From: Sphingobacteriales bacterium 50-39
GTDB taxonomy: Bacteria; Bacteroidota; Bacteroidia; Chitinophagales; Chitinophagaceae
Reading direction: 5' to 3'
Length of the DNA stretch: 64,000 nucleotides
Assembly: GCA_001898505.1 (NCBI GenBank)
Contig: MKTZ01000015.1
Coordinates: 186,001-250,000, forward strand
The translations under genes were made by a program, and so were the position numbers. Shown here piece after piece: positions 34,780 to 42,247 of the stretch. The notes beneath the pieces were generated by a model. That model was given only the letters and a program-made list of their open reading frames with translations. It was not told the DNA's origin and ran no database searches. Each line of letters begins with the position of its first letter. The stretch's first letter is position 1.

Positions 34780-36078
34780 TTATTTCTTATACACCTCGCC
34801 CCCTTTCATGACAAAATCCACCTTCTCCAGCGCCTTGATATCTTTTAAAGGATCTTCCTTTACGGCAATGATATCCGCAAAGCCTCCAACCCGGATACTT
34901 CCAATACGCGTATTGCCGATGAGGTCGGCGGCATTCGACGTGGCAGCCTGTATCGCCTGCATGGGCGTGAGCCCGAATTTTTCCATATAAAAGAATTGCC
35001 GTGCATTCCACCCGTGGGGATAGACGCCGGCATCGGTGCCAAAAGCTATTTTAACCCCGGCCAGCGCAGCCTTGCGAAAACTTTCCCGTTGCACCCGTCC
35101 CACCTGCCGCTCCTTGTCGATGATCTTTTGCGGAAATCCGAGCCGCGCATATTCACTGAGGATATAGTCGTCATTGTAAATATCCGCTACCAGGTAAGTT
35201 CCCCTCTCCTTCATCAAACGGATAGCTTCATCATCCAGCATGCTGCCATGTTCGATAGACGCTACGCCTGCCTTGACAGCCATCTTGATGGCCACCGTCC
35301 CATGCGCATGCGCACAGGCCTTACGTCCCCAAAGACGCGCCTCGTCGACGATGGCATTCATCTCTTCCTGTGTATATTGCGGGGCGCCGACAGATTCCTC
35401 CTCGGTGAGAACACCCGCACTGGCGCCAAATTTGATCACATCCGCCCCATACTTTACATTGAATCGCACCTGCTGACGTACTCCCTCTACCCCATTGGCA
35501 ACCCCGCTCAGTTCCTTGGGGCCATCGGTCCAGGACAGATAAGGTGAAAAACCGTTCAGGTCCCCATGGCTGCCGGTGCTCCCAATAAATAGTGTGGCTA
35601 CAAACATGCGAGGGCCGGGTATATCCCCCCGATTGATCGCATTCCGCAACGCTACATCCACGAGTCCACGGGCTCCCACATCCCTGCAGCTGGTAAATCC
35701 TGCCACGAGTGTACGCAAGGCATAGGTAGGCGCCATCACGGCATCATCCACAGGCATCTTCCGAAAGATATCGGCATAATAGTCCCCGCTGGGCTGCCCG
35801 GTGACATGGGTATGGCAATCGATAAGACCCGGGAGCACAGTATACGCGCTGAGATCGATGACCTGGGCAGAATCGGGCGCCGGTATATCCTTCCCTATCC
35901 TGCTGACGGTGTCGTGGTCGATGAGGATCGTGACATGTTCCAGGACCTTCCCCGCCAGGGGATCGATCAACCGGCCTGCAATGATGGCCTTTACAGGGCG
36001 GGAAGGGCTTCCAGAGGTTTGAGCAGATGAAAAATGGTAAAAAAGGAAAATGCAGACGCTGGCGATAAATATTCTCAT
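34780..36078 (-). CDS. Secreted amidohydrolase (imidazolonepropionase/prolidase-like)
   Basis: About 432 residues from the ATG that starts a signal peptide (core IFIASVCIFLFYHFSSAQ). Metal-dependent amidohydrolase fold: VLPGLIDCHTHVTG (His-x-His), GADVIKFGASAG with the bridging Lys, ACAHAHGTVAIKMAV, SIEHGSML and FGTDAGVYPHG with the metal Asp. Relatives cleave Xaa-Pro or other carboxyl-blocked dipeptides or cyclic amides; the periplasmic location fits scavenging. ATGs at 36096 and 36150 are in frame; TAAGTTTA, close to the -7 consensus, ends just before 36096, which favours the inner start. Confidence 0.82.
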   Translation of the reverse strand: MRIFIASVCIFLFYHFSSAQTSGSPSRPVKAIIAGRLIDPLAGKVLEHVTILIDHDTVSRIGKDIPAPDSAQVIDLSAYTVLPGLIDCHTHVTGQPSGDYYADIFRKMPVDDAVMAPTYALRTLVAGFTSCRDVGARGLVDVALRNAINRGDIPGPRMFVATLFIGSTGSHGDLNGFSPYLSWTDGPKELSGVANGVEGVRQQVRFNVKYGADVIKFGASAGVLTEEESVGAPQYTQEEMNAIVDEARLWGRKACAHAHGTVAIKMAVKAGVASIEHGSMLDDEAIRLMKERGTYLVADIYNDDYILSEYARLGFPQKIIDKERQVGRVQRESFRKAALAGVKIAFGTDAGVYPHGWNARQFFYMEKFGLTPMQAIQAATSNAADLIGNTRIGSIRVGGFADIIAVKEDPLKDIKALEKVDFVMKGGEVYKK

Positions 36079-36386
36079 GTTGGAGGTTTTGGTCATGAGG
36101 CTAAACTTACTATTTTTTCTTATTGACTCCGCCGAAATAAAAAAGGCCATCTGGCCTTCAGAGGCTGCAGATGACCTGACCCTTAATTAAAACAACCTGT
36201 CGCAAGCGTTCAAATAAGATAAACAGGGGCCGCGTGTAGGGTTATATGTGGTAAGTAGTGCTTATGCTTTTTGCTGTTCTCTAATATTAGTACGAGCAGA
36301 GTGTAGTAATGTAACTACAATTTTGAGATTTTTTATTAATTCATAAAAATCACTCAAAACATTTACTATCAATAATTTAAGGAAAT
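36079..36386. other. 308-bp AT-rich gap with two hairpins
   Basis: I see no gene here. It holds the promoter region of the amidohydrolase, a compact hairpin at 36143-36158, and an imperfect AT-rich inverted repeat at 36321-36359 (outer arms TTTTGAG and CTCAAAA) 27 bases after the kinase stop codon. A further inverted repeat TGTAGT/ACTACA stands at about 36302-36319. Confidence 0.6.
36143..36158 (-). terminator. Probable terminator of the sensor-kinase transcript
   Basis: AAGGCCA/TGGCCTT stem with a very tight TC centre (effectively a six-pair stem). On the minus strand it is followed by a run of T residues interrupted once. It is about 230 bases beyond the kinase stop codon. Confidence 0.5.
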
Positions 36387-38456
36387 TTATGCCGCCGGCG
36401 CCTGTAGTTCGATACGAAAAGTAGTCCCTTGATGTTCCTCGCTCATTACGGATATGTTCCCGCCATGGACCCTTATGATCTGGCTCACGATGGCAAGCCC
36501 CAGGCCAAACGAAGCTTCGCCTGCCGTACCCGATCGCTTTACGCCGGCGTCCACGGAGAACAGCTTCCCCTCCATGTCTTTGGGAATACCGATCCCCTTG
36601 TCGCTGACGGTGATGATCGCCTTGTTTTCCCGCCGGTACAGCTTTATGTCGATGTCCGCCCCAACGGGACTGAACTTGATGGCATTGTCTAATAAATTGA
36701 TGATGACACGCCAAAGCTTGTCATGATCCGCAGGAAGGGTGATAGGCTCTGCCTCCAGGCGGATCGTTTGCTTCTTCTCTCCCGCACGGAATTGTAGTGT
36801 GGCACAACAGCTCTCCAACAATTTCTCCAGTTCCACAGGCTCCATCTTTAAGCTGCCCATGGGCAGGTCCAGCTGCATGATCCCGCTGACCAGGTGAAGG
36901 GAACTATCTGCGGATTGCCGGATCAGGTTCAGCATGGTCTTCGACTGTTGGTCAAATTCCTGGTGTTGCTGCAGCAGGCTTACGGCGGAAGATATCGCTC
37001 CCACCGGATTGCGGAGATCATGAGCAATGGTCTTGAGGCTCCGCAGATACATGGCCTGATCCTCGTTCAATGCTTTTATCGCCGTCTGCGTTTGCCTGTT
37101 CTCGGCACGCAACGCCTTATTGAGCGCGTTCAATTGCAGGATATGGGCATTCGACCTTCGCGCGCCACGTCGGATCAGCAGCGCAATGATCACCAGCATG
37201 AGAACGATGAGCAAGGCCAGCGTCAGGTAAGCCGTCTTTTCCTGGTCGCGTTGTTGTAATACGTGAATGGTGTTTTTGTCTTCCAGGTGCACCAGCGCAT
37301 CCGGCACATCGACGGTCGACGCAAAAGCTCTGGCAGAATAAAGAGAGTCTTTCAGATCCGTCAAAGCATGTAATGACTGCCACGCCCCGGAAATGTCACC
37401 CGATCTCGCAAGCCATTCTGCGTGCAGCTTTCGCCAGTCCAGGTCCATATCGGCATCGGGTCTGCGATCGAGCATCGTGCGAACATTCCGAAGGACTGTA
37501 CCCGCCTCGCGAAGCTGTCCCTGCGCCAGGTGGAGACGCACCGATTTCACCAGCACGGTGAGCGCATTACCGGAGTCGTGGAGCGGCCGCATATTTAGGA
37601 GGATGCTCTTTTGATAAAGTAGCCAGGCCGTAGCGGTATCCTGCCGGTGAAGCGAACAGTCGCCCTGGTTGCCGTAGACAACAGCCCTGGCAGTCTCGAT
37701 ATACGCACGATGTCCGGAGTCGCTCATAAAAGGTGCGCATTCCCTGCCGATGTAGGAAAGGGTACTGTCATAATAGTAGGCGGCGCTGTCCCATTTCTTC
37801 ATGGCGGCATAGCTCTCCCCGATATTGTCGAGGTTGCATTGCCCATACACAAAGGACTTGAAGGCAGGCCTGCAGGCGGCAAACTGATGGAACGCCAGCT
37901 CAAAAAGATGACGGGCCTCGGAAAAACGTCCGGCCCGGTAGCTGGCCATGGCTACCCGTTGGGTATATTCGGCCATCGTACAGCTATCTCCAAGGTCCCG
38001 GATTGCTTCCAACCCTTTGCGATAATAAAAGAGGGCATTTTCATAATTGTTCTCCAGCTGATAGGTCTCGGCTTTGTCGATCAGGCATTTGGCATATTGA
38101 CTGCGGTATCGGCTTTGTTCCTCCGGTCCGGATAAAAGCAGCAGGCTGCTGTCTATACATCGCATGGTATTCTCAAGATCATGCGCGCGATAGAAATAGT
38201 ATTGGCCTTTGTAATCCAGCCGACGCAGACGGTCGTTGACCCCTGGCGAAGGGAAGTGGGTATAAACAGAGTCTACAAATTGAAATGCCTGATCCGGGGG
38301 AAGATTCATACTGTCCAGCCGGTGGAATATCTTGTCGAAATAGGCAGGATGGTCCGGAGGAAGGGAGGATGGCTTATGACACGCCACCAGTAACACCACC
38401 ATAACGACGGCCAGCCACCATTTTTTGGGGAGGATATCAGCGTTTAAACCAGGCAT
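36387..38456 (-). CDS. TPR-containing sensor histidine kinase, lipoprotein-like N-terminus
   Basis: 689 residues. The start has a hydrophobic run ending in VVLLVACHKPSS, a lipobox-like signal. The region to about 390 is helical TPR repeats (ENNYENALFYYRKGLEAI). One membrane segment (TLALLIVLMLVIIALLI) near residue 410 leads to a coiled coil, a HisKA domain with His479 in IAHDLRNPVG, and an HATPase domain (INLLDNAIKFSP, VSDKGIGIP, GLGLAIV). No response regulator is adjacent, so it is an orphan here and its partner must be elsewhere. Architecture resembles the kinase at 1252 but with a canonical N box. Confidence 0.88.
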   Translation of the reverse strand: MPGLNADILPKKWWLAVVMVVLLVACHKPSSLPPDHPAYFDKIFHRLDSMNLPPDQAFQFVDSVYTHFPSPGVNDRLRRLDYKGQYYFYRAHDLENTMRCIDSSLLLLSGPEEQSRYRSQYAKCLIDKAETYQLENNYENALFYYRKGLEAIRDLGDSCTMAEYTQRVAMASYRAGRFSEARHLFELAFHQFAACRPAFKSFVYGQCNLDNIGESYAAMKKWDSAAYYYDSTLSYIGRECAPFMSDSGHRAYIETARAVVYGNQGDCSLHRQDTATAWLLYQKSILLNMRPLHDSGNALTVLVKSVRLHLAQGQLREAGTVLRNVRTMLDRRPDADMDLDWRKLHAEWLARSGDISGAWQSLHALTDLKDSLYSARAFASTVDVPDALVHLEDKNTIHVLQQRDQEKTAYLTLALLIVLMLVIIALLIRRGARRSNAHILQLNALNKALRAENRQTQTAIKALNEDQAMYLRSLKTIAHDLRNPVGAISSAVSLLQQHQEFDQQSKTMLNLIRQSADSSLHLVSGIMQLDLPMGSLKMEPVELEKLLESCCATLQFRAGEKKQTIRLEAEPITLPADHDKLWRVIINLLDNAIKFSPVGADIDIKLYRRENKAIITVSDKGIGIPKDMEGKLFSVDAGVKRSGTAGEASFGLGLAIVSQIIRVHGGNISVMSEEHQGTTFRIELQAPAA

Positions 38457-38495
38457 ACAAAAAATGGCAAACGAAAGAGTAGGTTCATTCAGTAT

Positions 38496-38518
38496 AGGGA
38501 AAAGACTGGATTTTCCCT
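38496..38518. terminator. Stem-loop between endonuclease III and the sensor kinase
   Basis: Perfect eight-pair stem AGGGAAAA/TTTTCCCT with a seven-base loop, about 30 bases beyond the nth stop codon. The T tract after it is short on either strand, so termination strength is uncertain. Confidence 0.4.
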
Positions 38519-38548
38519 TTTGTGGAAAAATAAGTGGTTATGCGTACT

Positions 38549-39172
38549 TCATTTCTTCTTATAATACGCACACTCATTCCTCATAACACAAACCTCACAC
38601 AATGGTTTTGGCCGGCAGATCTCTCTCCCCAGGAAAGACATGGCCATACCCGCATCCCACTCCTCCCGGGGCAACACTTTCATCATCCGCTCTTCTATCT
38701 TGGAAGGGTCTTCATCCTTTGTGATCCCCAGCCTTGTCGCTACCCGTATGGTATGCAGATCCACCATGATCCCTTCCGCAGGCCGACCGGTCTCACGCAG
38801 AATAACATTGGCCGACTTGCGACCGATGCCCGGGAGGGCGGTCAGTCCCTCCATGTCCAGCGGGATCGCGCTATTGGATTTTAGCTGTTGAGCTATTTTT
38901 ACCAGCCACTCTGCCTTGTGCCCAAAATTGGTCACACCTTTCAGGTAAGGGAACAGATCTTTAGCATCGGCCCCGGACAAGGCCTGCATATCCTTATACG
39001 CGCTAAAGAAAGTCGGAGCTATAGCATTGATATGAACATCCGTACTCCGGGCGGATAGGACTACCATCACCAGCAATTGATAAACGTCATGGTATTCCAA
39101 CGGATGCTTCTGCCCTTTGTACTTCCGTAAAAGGGGGCGCATTGCTGCCGCCCAGTCTTTTTTTGCGGCCAT
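38549..39172 (-). CDS. nth: Endonuclease III (DNA glycosylase/AP lyase)
   Basis: 207 residues from MAAKKDW; a longer frame to 39379 runs antisense through the globin gene and is rejected. The helix-hairpin-helix LPGIGRKSANVIL holds the catalytic Lys, and VDLHTIRVATRLG carries the catalytic Asp. The C-terminal cluster cysteines read C-x5-C-x2-C-x5-C (ICRPKPLCEVCVMRNEC); the first spacing is one residue shorter than the classical six. It removes oxidised pyrimidines in base excision repair. It follows the truncated haemoglobin gene by 19 bases. A TAACTTTG promoter element (39187-39194) uses the globin stop codon as its TA, so nth may also have its own promoter. Confidence 0.9.
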   Translation of the reverse strand: MAAKKDWAAAMRPLLRKYKGQKHPLEYHDVYQLLVMVVLSARSTDVHINAIAPTFFSAYKDMQALSGADAKDLFPYLKGVTNFGHKAEWLVKIAQQLKSNSAIPLDMEGLTALPGIGRKSANVILRETGRPAEGIMVDLHTIRVATRLGITKDEDPSKIEERMMKVLPREEWDAGMAMSFLGREICRPKPLCEVCVMRNECAYYKKK

Positions 39173-39191
39173 ATTATCCTTTTCCGCAAAG

Positions 39192-39578
39192 TTAGGGAAT
39201 TGGCCTCGCAGACGGATTCTCTCTGTAGTACTGGATCTTCGACAAAAACATCTCTGCCATCCTCGAAGCCCGCCATTTTGCCTCACTTGCTTTTGTTCCC
39301 TCGAAGAGCTCATCCACGGCGCCATGCCACAGCGCGAGCCAGGTGTCGAAATGCTGCTTCTCCAACGGCATCCGGGCATGTGGTGGGAAAGGGCTACCGA
39401 AATAGGTATGCTCTTCCATAAGCACGGTCTGCCAGAATCGGTACATCTTATCCAGATGCTCGGGCCACCGGTCCTGTATAGCGCCTATAAAGATGGGACC
39501 AATGAGTTTGTCCTTCCGGACCCTTCCATAAAAGGTATCGACCAGCAGGCGAATGTCCTCTATACTACTAATATCCAT
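39192..39578 (-). CDS. Truncated haemoglobin, group III-like
   Basis: 128 residues, soluble. VDTFYGRVRKDKLIGPIF, WPEHLDKMYRFWQTVLM, and PLEKQHFDTWLALW with the probable haem-ligand His are typical of truncated globins, and the sequence fits group III. These proteins bind oxygen or nitric oxide in the cytoplasm and are linked to NO or oxidative stress handling. Pairing with endonuclease III, a repair enzyme for oxidised bases, agrees with a stress role (inference). A -7 element ends four bases before the ATG, and a 20-bp inverted repeat overlaps the -33 position. Confidence 0.88.
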   Translation of the reverse strand: MDISSIEDIRLLVDTFYGRVRKDKLIGPIFIGAIQDRWPEHLDKMYRFWQTVLMEEHTYFGSPFPPHARMPLEKQHFDTWLALWHGAVDELFEGTKASEAKWRASRMAEMFLSKIQYYRENPSARPIP

Positions 39579-39582
39579 GCTG

Positions 39583-39590
39583 CAAAGGTA
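39583..39590 (-). promoter_or_regulatory. -7 promoter element (TACCTTTG) four bases before the globin start
   Basis: Exact TAnnTTTG match on the minus strand. A TTTG stands 22 bases upstream as a -33 candidate. The transcript should be leaderless or nearly so. Confidence 0.55.
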
Positions 39591-39606
39591 AGGATCGGCA
39601 AGGCAT

Positions 39607-39626
39607 AAAAGACAAAAAAGTCTTTT
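39607..39626. promoter_or_regulatory. 20-bp inverted repeat over the globin -33 region, candidate operator
   Basis: AAAAGAC and GTCTTTT are perfect seven-base arms around six A residues. The repeat covers the TTTG that would be the -33 element of the truncated haemoglobin promoter, a suitable place for a stress-responsive repressor. Confidence 0.45.
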
Positions 39627-39691
39627 ATTTTGCCCATATCATGCCGTCTGAACTTCAGACTGATGGCTTAACAGAGGGGATACCTATCGGG

Positions 39692-39741
39692 GAGTACTAT
39701 ATTTTGGTTTAAAAAAACACCAATTTTAGTACTCTGAGTAC
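39692..39741. repeat. Nested inverted repeats with three GAGTAC elements
   Basis: An imperfect hairpin runs from 39692 to 39734: GAGTACTA...TTTTGGT pairs with ACCAATTTTAGTACTC apart from one bulged base. Its right arm also forms a second perfect inverted repeat, GTACTC-T-GAGTAC, at 39729-39741. It lies in the 229-bp gap between the cytochrome c stop and the globin start and could be a terminator-like structure or an operator. No other gene-like signal is seen in the gap. Confidence 0.45.
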
Positions 39742-39807
39742 GAAAATTCGATAAAAAATAAACCAAATTGCCCTGCCCTTAAAACATAGTCGTACTTCCC
39801 CGGCCGC

Positions 39808-40809
39808 CTAATAATCCACCGGCATTCCCTTCGCCTTGCGCCATTCTATGATAGGCTGAAAAGGCCCATATTTATGCTGCGCCACGGAAAAACTATCCGA
39901 AAAAGGCCCCCGGTCATAGTCGATAGGCTTCAGCATCGCCTCGGGATATTCAAAAGACTTTGGCCGGGGCCGCTGATGGATCGCATCATTATTGATAAAT
40001 GCCGCCACATCCAACGCCTGCTCATCCGTAAGAAAAGGCTTTCCTAAAGCCACTTTGTTATACGGCATATTGGCCTTCAGCCACCGCGCCATCTTTATAA
40101 TACGATGCATACTGGAGCCGGGCTGGTAAGCCTGCATCCCCCACAAAGGAGGATAGACATAGGTCGTCTTCTCTGCATTCAGCTGCCCTGCCCCATCCTT
40201 CCCATGACAGCTCGCACAGCTCTCCATAAATATCTTTTCCCCTCTCTCGGGACTCGCCGCCGCCACCGGCAGCCCGACAACCAGGTTCTGCCTCCCTTCG
40301 AAATTGCTTCCTTTTTGAACAAAGCCATTGATCCACTTCAGATACGACAATATCGCCACCATCTCCCGGCTGTCCAATGGCAAGGGCCGGCCATTATGCG
40401 GATGCATAATGCAATTGTTCACTCTTTCAGCCAGCGTGAGGATCTTCCCCTCCCTCGCCCGGTACTGGGGATAGTTATCATGCGAAGCCAGCAAATTGAA
40501 AGAGTAAGGCTTCGTACCGGCATCCTGGTGACAATTCGTACAATTCATCTTATTCCCCAGGTAATGCCCGGCCACTCCATCCGGACCGATATAATACGCT
40601 GTATTCAGCAACAGCTGCCTGCCATAGCGGACCTCCTCGCCAAACTTATCTTTTGGGATTTGAGCGGTATCAGGGATCACCATCGCCGTCTTCGGCGCGC
40701 CGCCGGCATTCTTAGCTGTGTCCTTCCCTGCAGCACGCTCGCAACCAGGCGCCACCCACCAGGCCATAACCAGGATCATCATCAAAATAATTACTGCTCT
40801 CAGCTTCAT
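39808..40809 (-). CDS. Dihaem c-type cytochrome, thiosulfate dehydrogenase (TsdA)-like
   Basis: 333 residues with a signal peptide ending near APGC, possibly a lipoprotein. Two covalent haem sites are seen: CTNCH (Cys90, Cys93, His94) and CASCH (Cys198, Cys201, His202). Between them GNKMNC, YPQYRAREGKILTL and ERVNNCIMHPHNGRPLP match the conserved segments of TsdA-like cytochromes; Cys133 in RVNNC aligns with the unusual cysteine haem ligand I recall for TsdA. It would act in the periplasm as an electron-transfer or thiosulfate/tetrathionate enzyme. It is the last gene of the sigma-FecR-SusCD-sulfotransferase series, 28 bases after the sulfotransferase-like gene. Confidence 0.75.
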   Translation of the reverse strand: MKLRAVIILMMILVMAWWVAPGCERAAGKDTAKNAGGAPKTAMVIPDTAQIPKDKFGEEVRYGRQLLLNTAYYIGPDGVAGHYLGNKMNCTNCHQDAGTKPYSFNLLASHDNYPQYRAREGKILTLAERVNNCIMHPHNGRPLPLDSREMVAILSYLKWINGFVQKGSNFEGRQNLVVGLPVAAASPERGEKIFMESCASCHGKDGAGQLNAEKTTYVYPPLWGMQAYQPGSSMHRIIKMARWLKANMPYNKVALGKPFLTDEQALDVAAFINNDAIHQRPRPKSFEYPEAMLKPIDYDRGPFSDSFSVAQHKYGPFQPIIEWRKAKGMPVDY

Positions 40810-40837
40810 TTCTTGCGTTTTTATGCGTGACTCAACA

Positions 40838-42241
40838 TCAATCCAGTATATAAGGTCTCACCTGCGCAGCCGGGATAAACTCCACCCGGTAAGGTGGTAT
40901 TGCGGTATCCAGCGTCCAGATGATCTGCCCCTTTTTATTCACCAGCACGGTGATATGCCGCTTGGAACAACAGCACAGCACCAGCGAGTCATTGATCATA
41001 TAGGCGCTCCCCATCCGGTCGTTGTATATCTCCGCAGGCAACTTGATATGCCAATCCACGGTAGCAGACCGCGCAGTTGTATCGATCCGGTAGGCAAACA
41101 CACCCGACTGCTTCCGTTCCACTCCATTGTCAAACAACATCAGGCTGCCGGAGGCATCGATATGCACGGCATGCGATTGAGAAAAGATATCCGTAGCAGG
41201 CATATGCAGGGTCCCTCCCTTGCCAAGCTTCCACATGACCCTGCCGCTGTGCGCATCCACCTTCCACACCTGCCCGAGATTATAAAATGACAGCAGGTAA
41301 TTGCTGTCGGTGTCGAAGCTGAGACTGTTGGCATGCATCCAGTCCTTCTTGTGTTTTAACAGCTCGGGGTCCGCAAATGGATCGCTCACATCAAAAACAG
41401 ACCATTGCCATACCTTCTTACCATTTCTGTCCAGCACGAGTATCCCGTCGCCATTCACGGTGTCGGCCTTGCCTCCTCCCACCCGGCTCAGGTCCATGAT
41501 ACGGGGGTCTTCATAGATGGTCACCACATTCCCGCTCTTGTTCTTGATCACCTCATGATGAATGGTATACCGCAGATCGCCCTGTCCTTTTTTGAAATGC
41601 AGCAGCGTATCTCCTGAGAGATTGATCTCCAGTATCTCGCTGCCATAGCTCGTGGGCTCATCGCTCTTGCCCAATATGGAGATAATAGTCCTGTCCGCGG
41701 TGAAATGCGCCACTTTCACACCGGTGCCATCCACCATATGATACCACCGAAGCCGCCCTCGGACGTCGACAATGTACAGTAGCCCCGGCGCCTCCCGTTT
41801 GTTCATCAGCATAAAACCCTCTTTGAATGTATCCGGCAACAGTTCGGGCCGGGTACAGCTGTATTTGAACTGATCTTGCAACCACATGGGCAATGCCCTG
41901 CTCCGGAATGGGTAGATCTTACTTTCACTTCGCACTCCACCCTTCTCAGTGATCACCCGAAAAGAATAGCCTGTCAGGGGGAGTATATTACCAAGCACAA
42001 GGGCATGATACAGTCCGCTATTGGACACCGACGAAACATATTTTTGCGCAGCATTGCTGTCGGGCCAGTACTCCGCAAATACTTTGGCCTCGGCATTGGT
42101 AGTGACATCCACCTCGATCTTCAGCTCGTTATTGGCATGCAGACCAATACCTATCTCACGGATCAAACCGCCGCCCCCGGAACAGCCGGAGAGCATGATC
42201 CCCAGCGCCGCCACTATCATTATTTTCTTATGCGTCACCAT
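40838..42241 (-). CDS. Aryl-sulfate sulfotransferase-like lipoprotein
   Basis: 467 residues. The signal peptide ends in IMLSGCSGG, a good lipobox. A beta-propeller follows with motifs of bacterial arylsulfotransferases (ASST): YTIHHEVIKNKSGNVVTIYE, KKVWQWSVFDV, DWMHANSLSFDTDSNYLLSF and SQSHAVHIDASGSLMLFDNG, which include candidate active-site histidines. Such enzymes move sulfate from a phenolic sulfate ester to another phenol without PAPS. It lies six bases from the SusD-like gene, so it is part of the same operon. Alternative: a propeller protein that has lost transferase activity. Confidence 0.78.
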   Translation of the reverse strand: MVTHKKIMIVAALGIMLSGCSGGGGLIREIGIGLHANNELKIEVDVTTNAEAKVFAEYWPDSNAAQKYVSSVSNSGLYHALVLGNILPLTGYSFRVITEKGGVRSESKIYPFRSRALPMWLQDQFKYSCTRPELLPDTFKEGFMLMNKREAPGLLYIVDVRGRLRWYHMVDGTGVKVAHFTADRTIISILGKSDEPTSYGSEILEINLSGDTLLHFKKGQGDLRYTIHHEVIKNKSGNVVTIYEDPRIMDLSRVGGGKADTVNGDGILVLDRNGKKVWQWSVFDVSDPFADPELLKHKKDWMHANSLSFDTDSNYLLSFYNLGQVWKVDAHSGRVMWKLGKGGTLHMPATDIFSQSHAVHIDASGSLMLFDNGVERKQSGVFAYRIDTTARSATVDWHIKLPAEIYNDRMGSAYMINDSLVLCCCSKRHITVLVNKKGQIIWTLDTAIPPYRVEFIPAAQVRPYILD

Positions 42242-42247
42242 ATTTTT

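Noticed and set aside
34768-34781. 14-bp palindrome AAGGAGCGCTCCTT in the convergent gap after dnaE2
   Set aside because: No loop and no T tract, so a poor terminator; too close to two stop codons to be a convincing operator.
38549-39379. Longer 276-residue start for endonuclease III
   Set aside because: The added N-terminus is antisense through the globin gene and has no Nth similarity; the MAAKKDW start fits the family.
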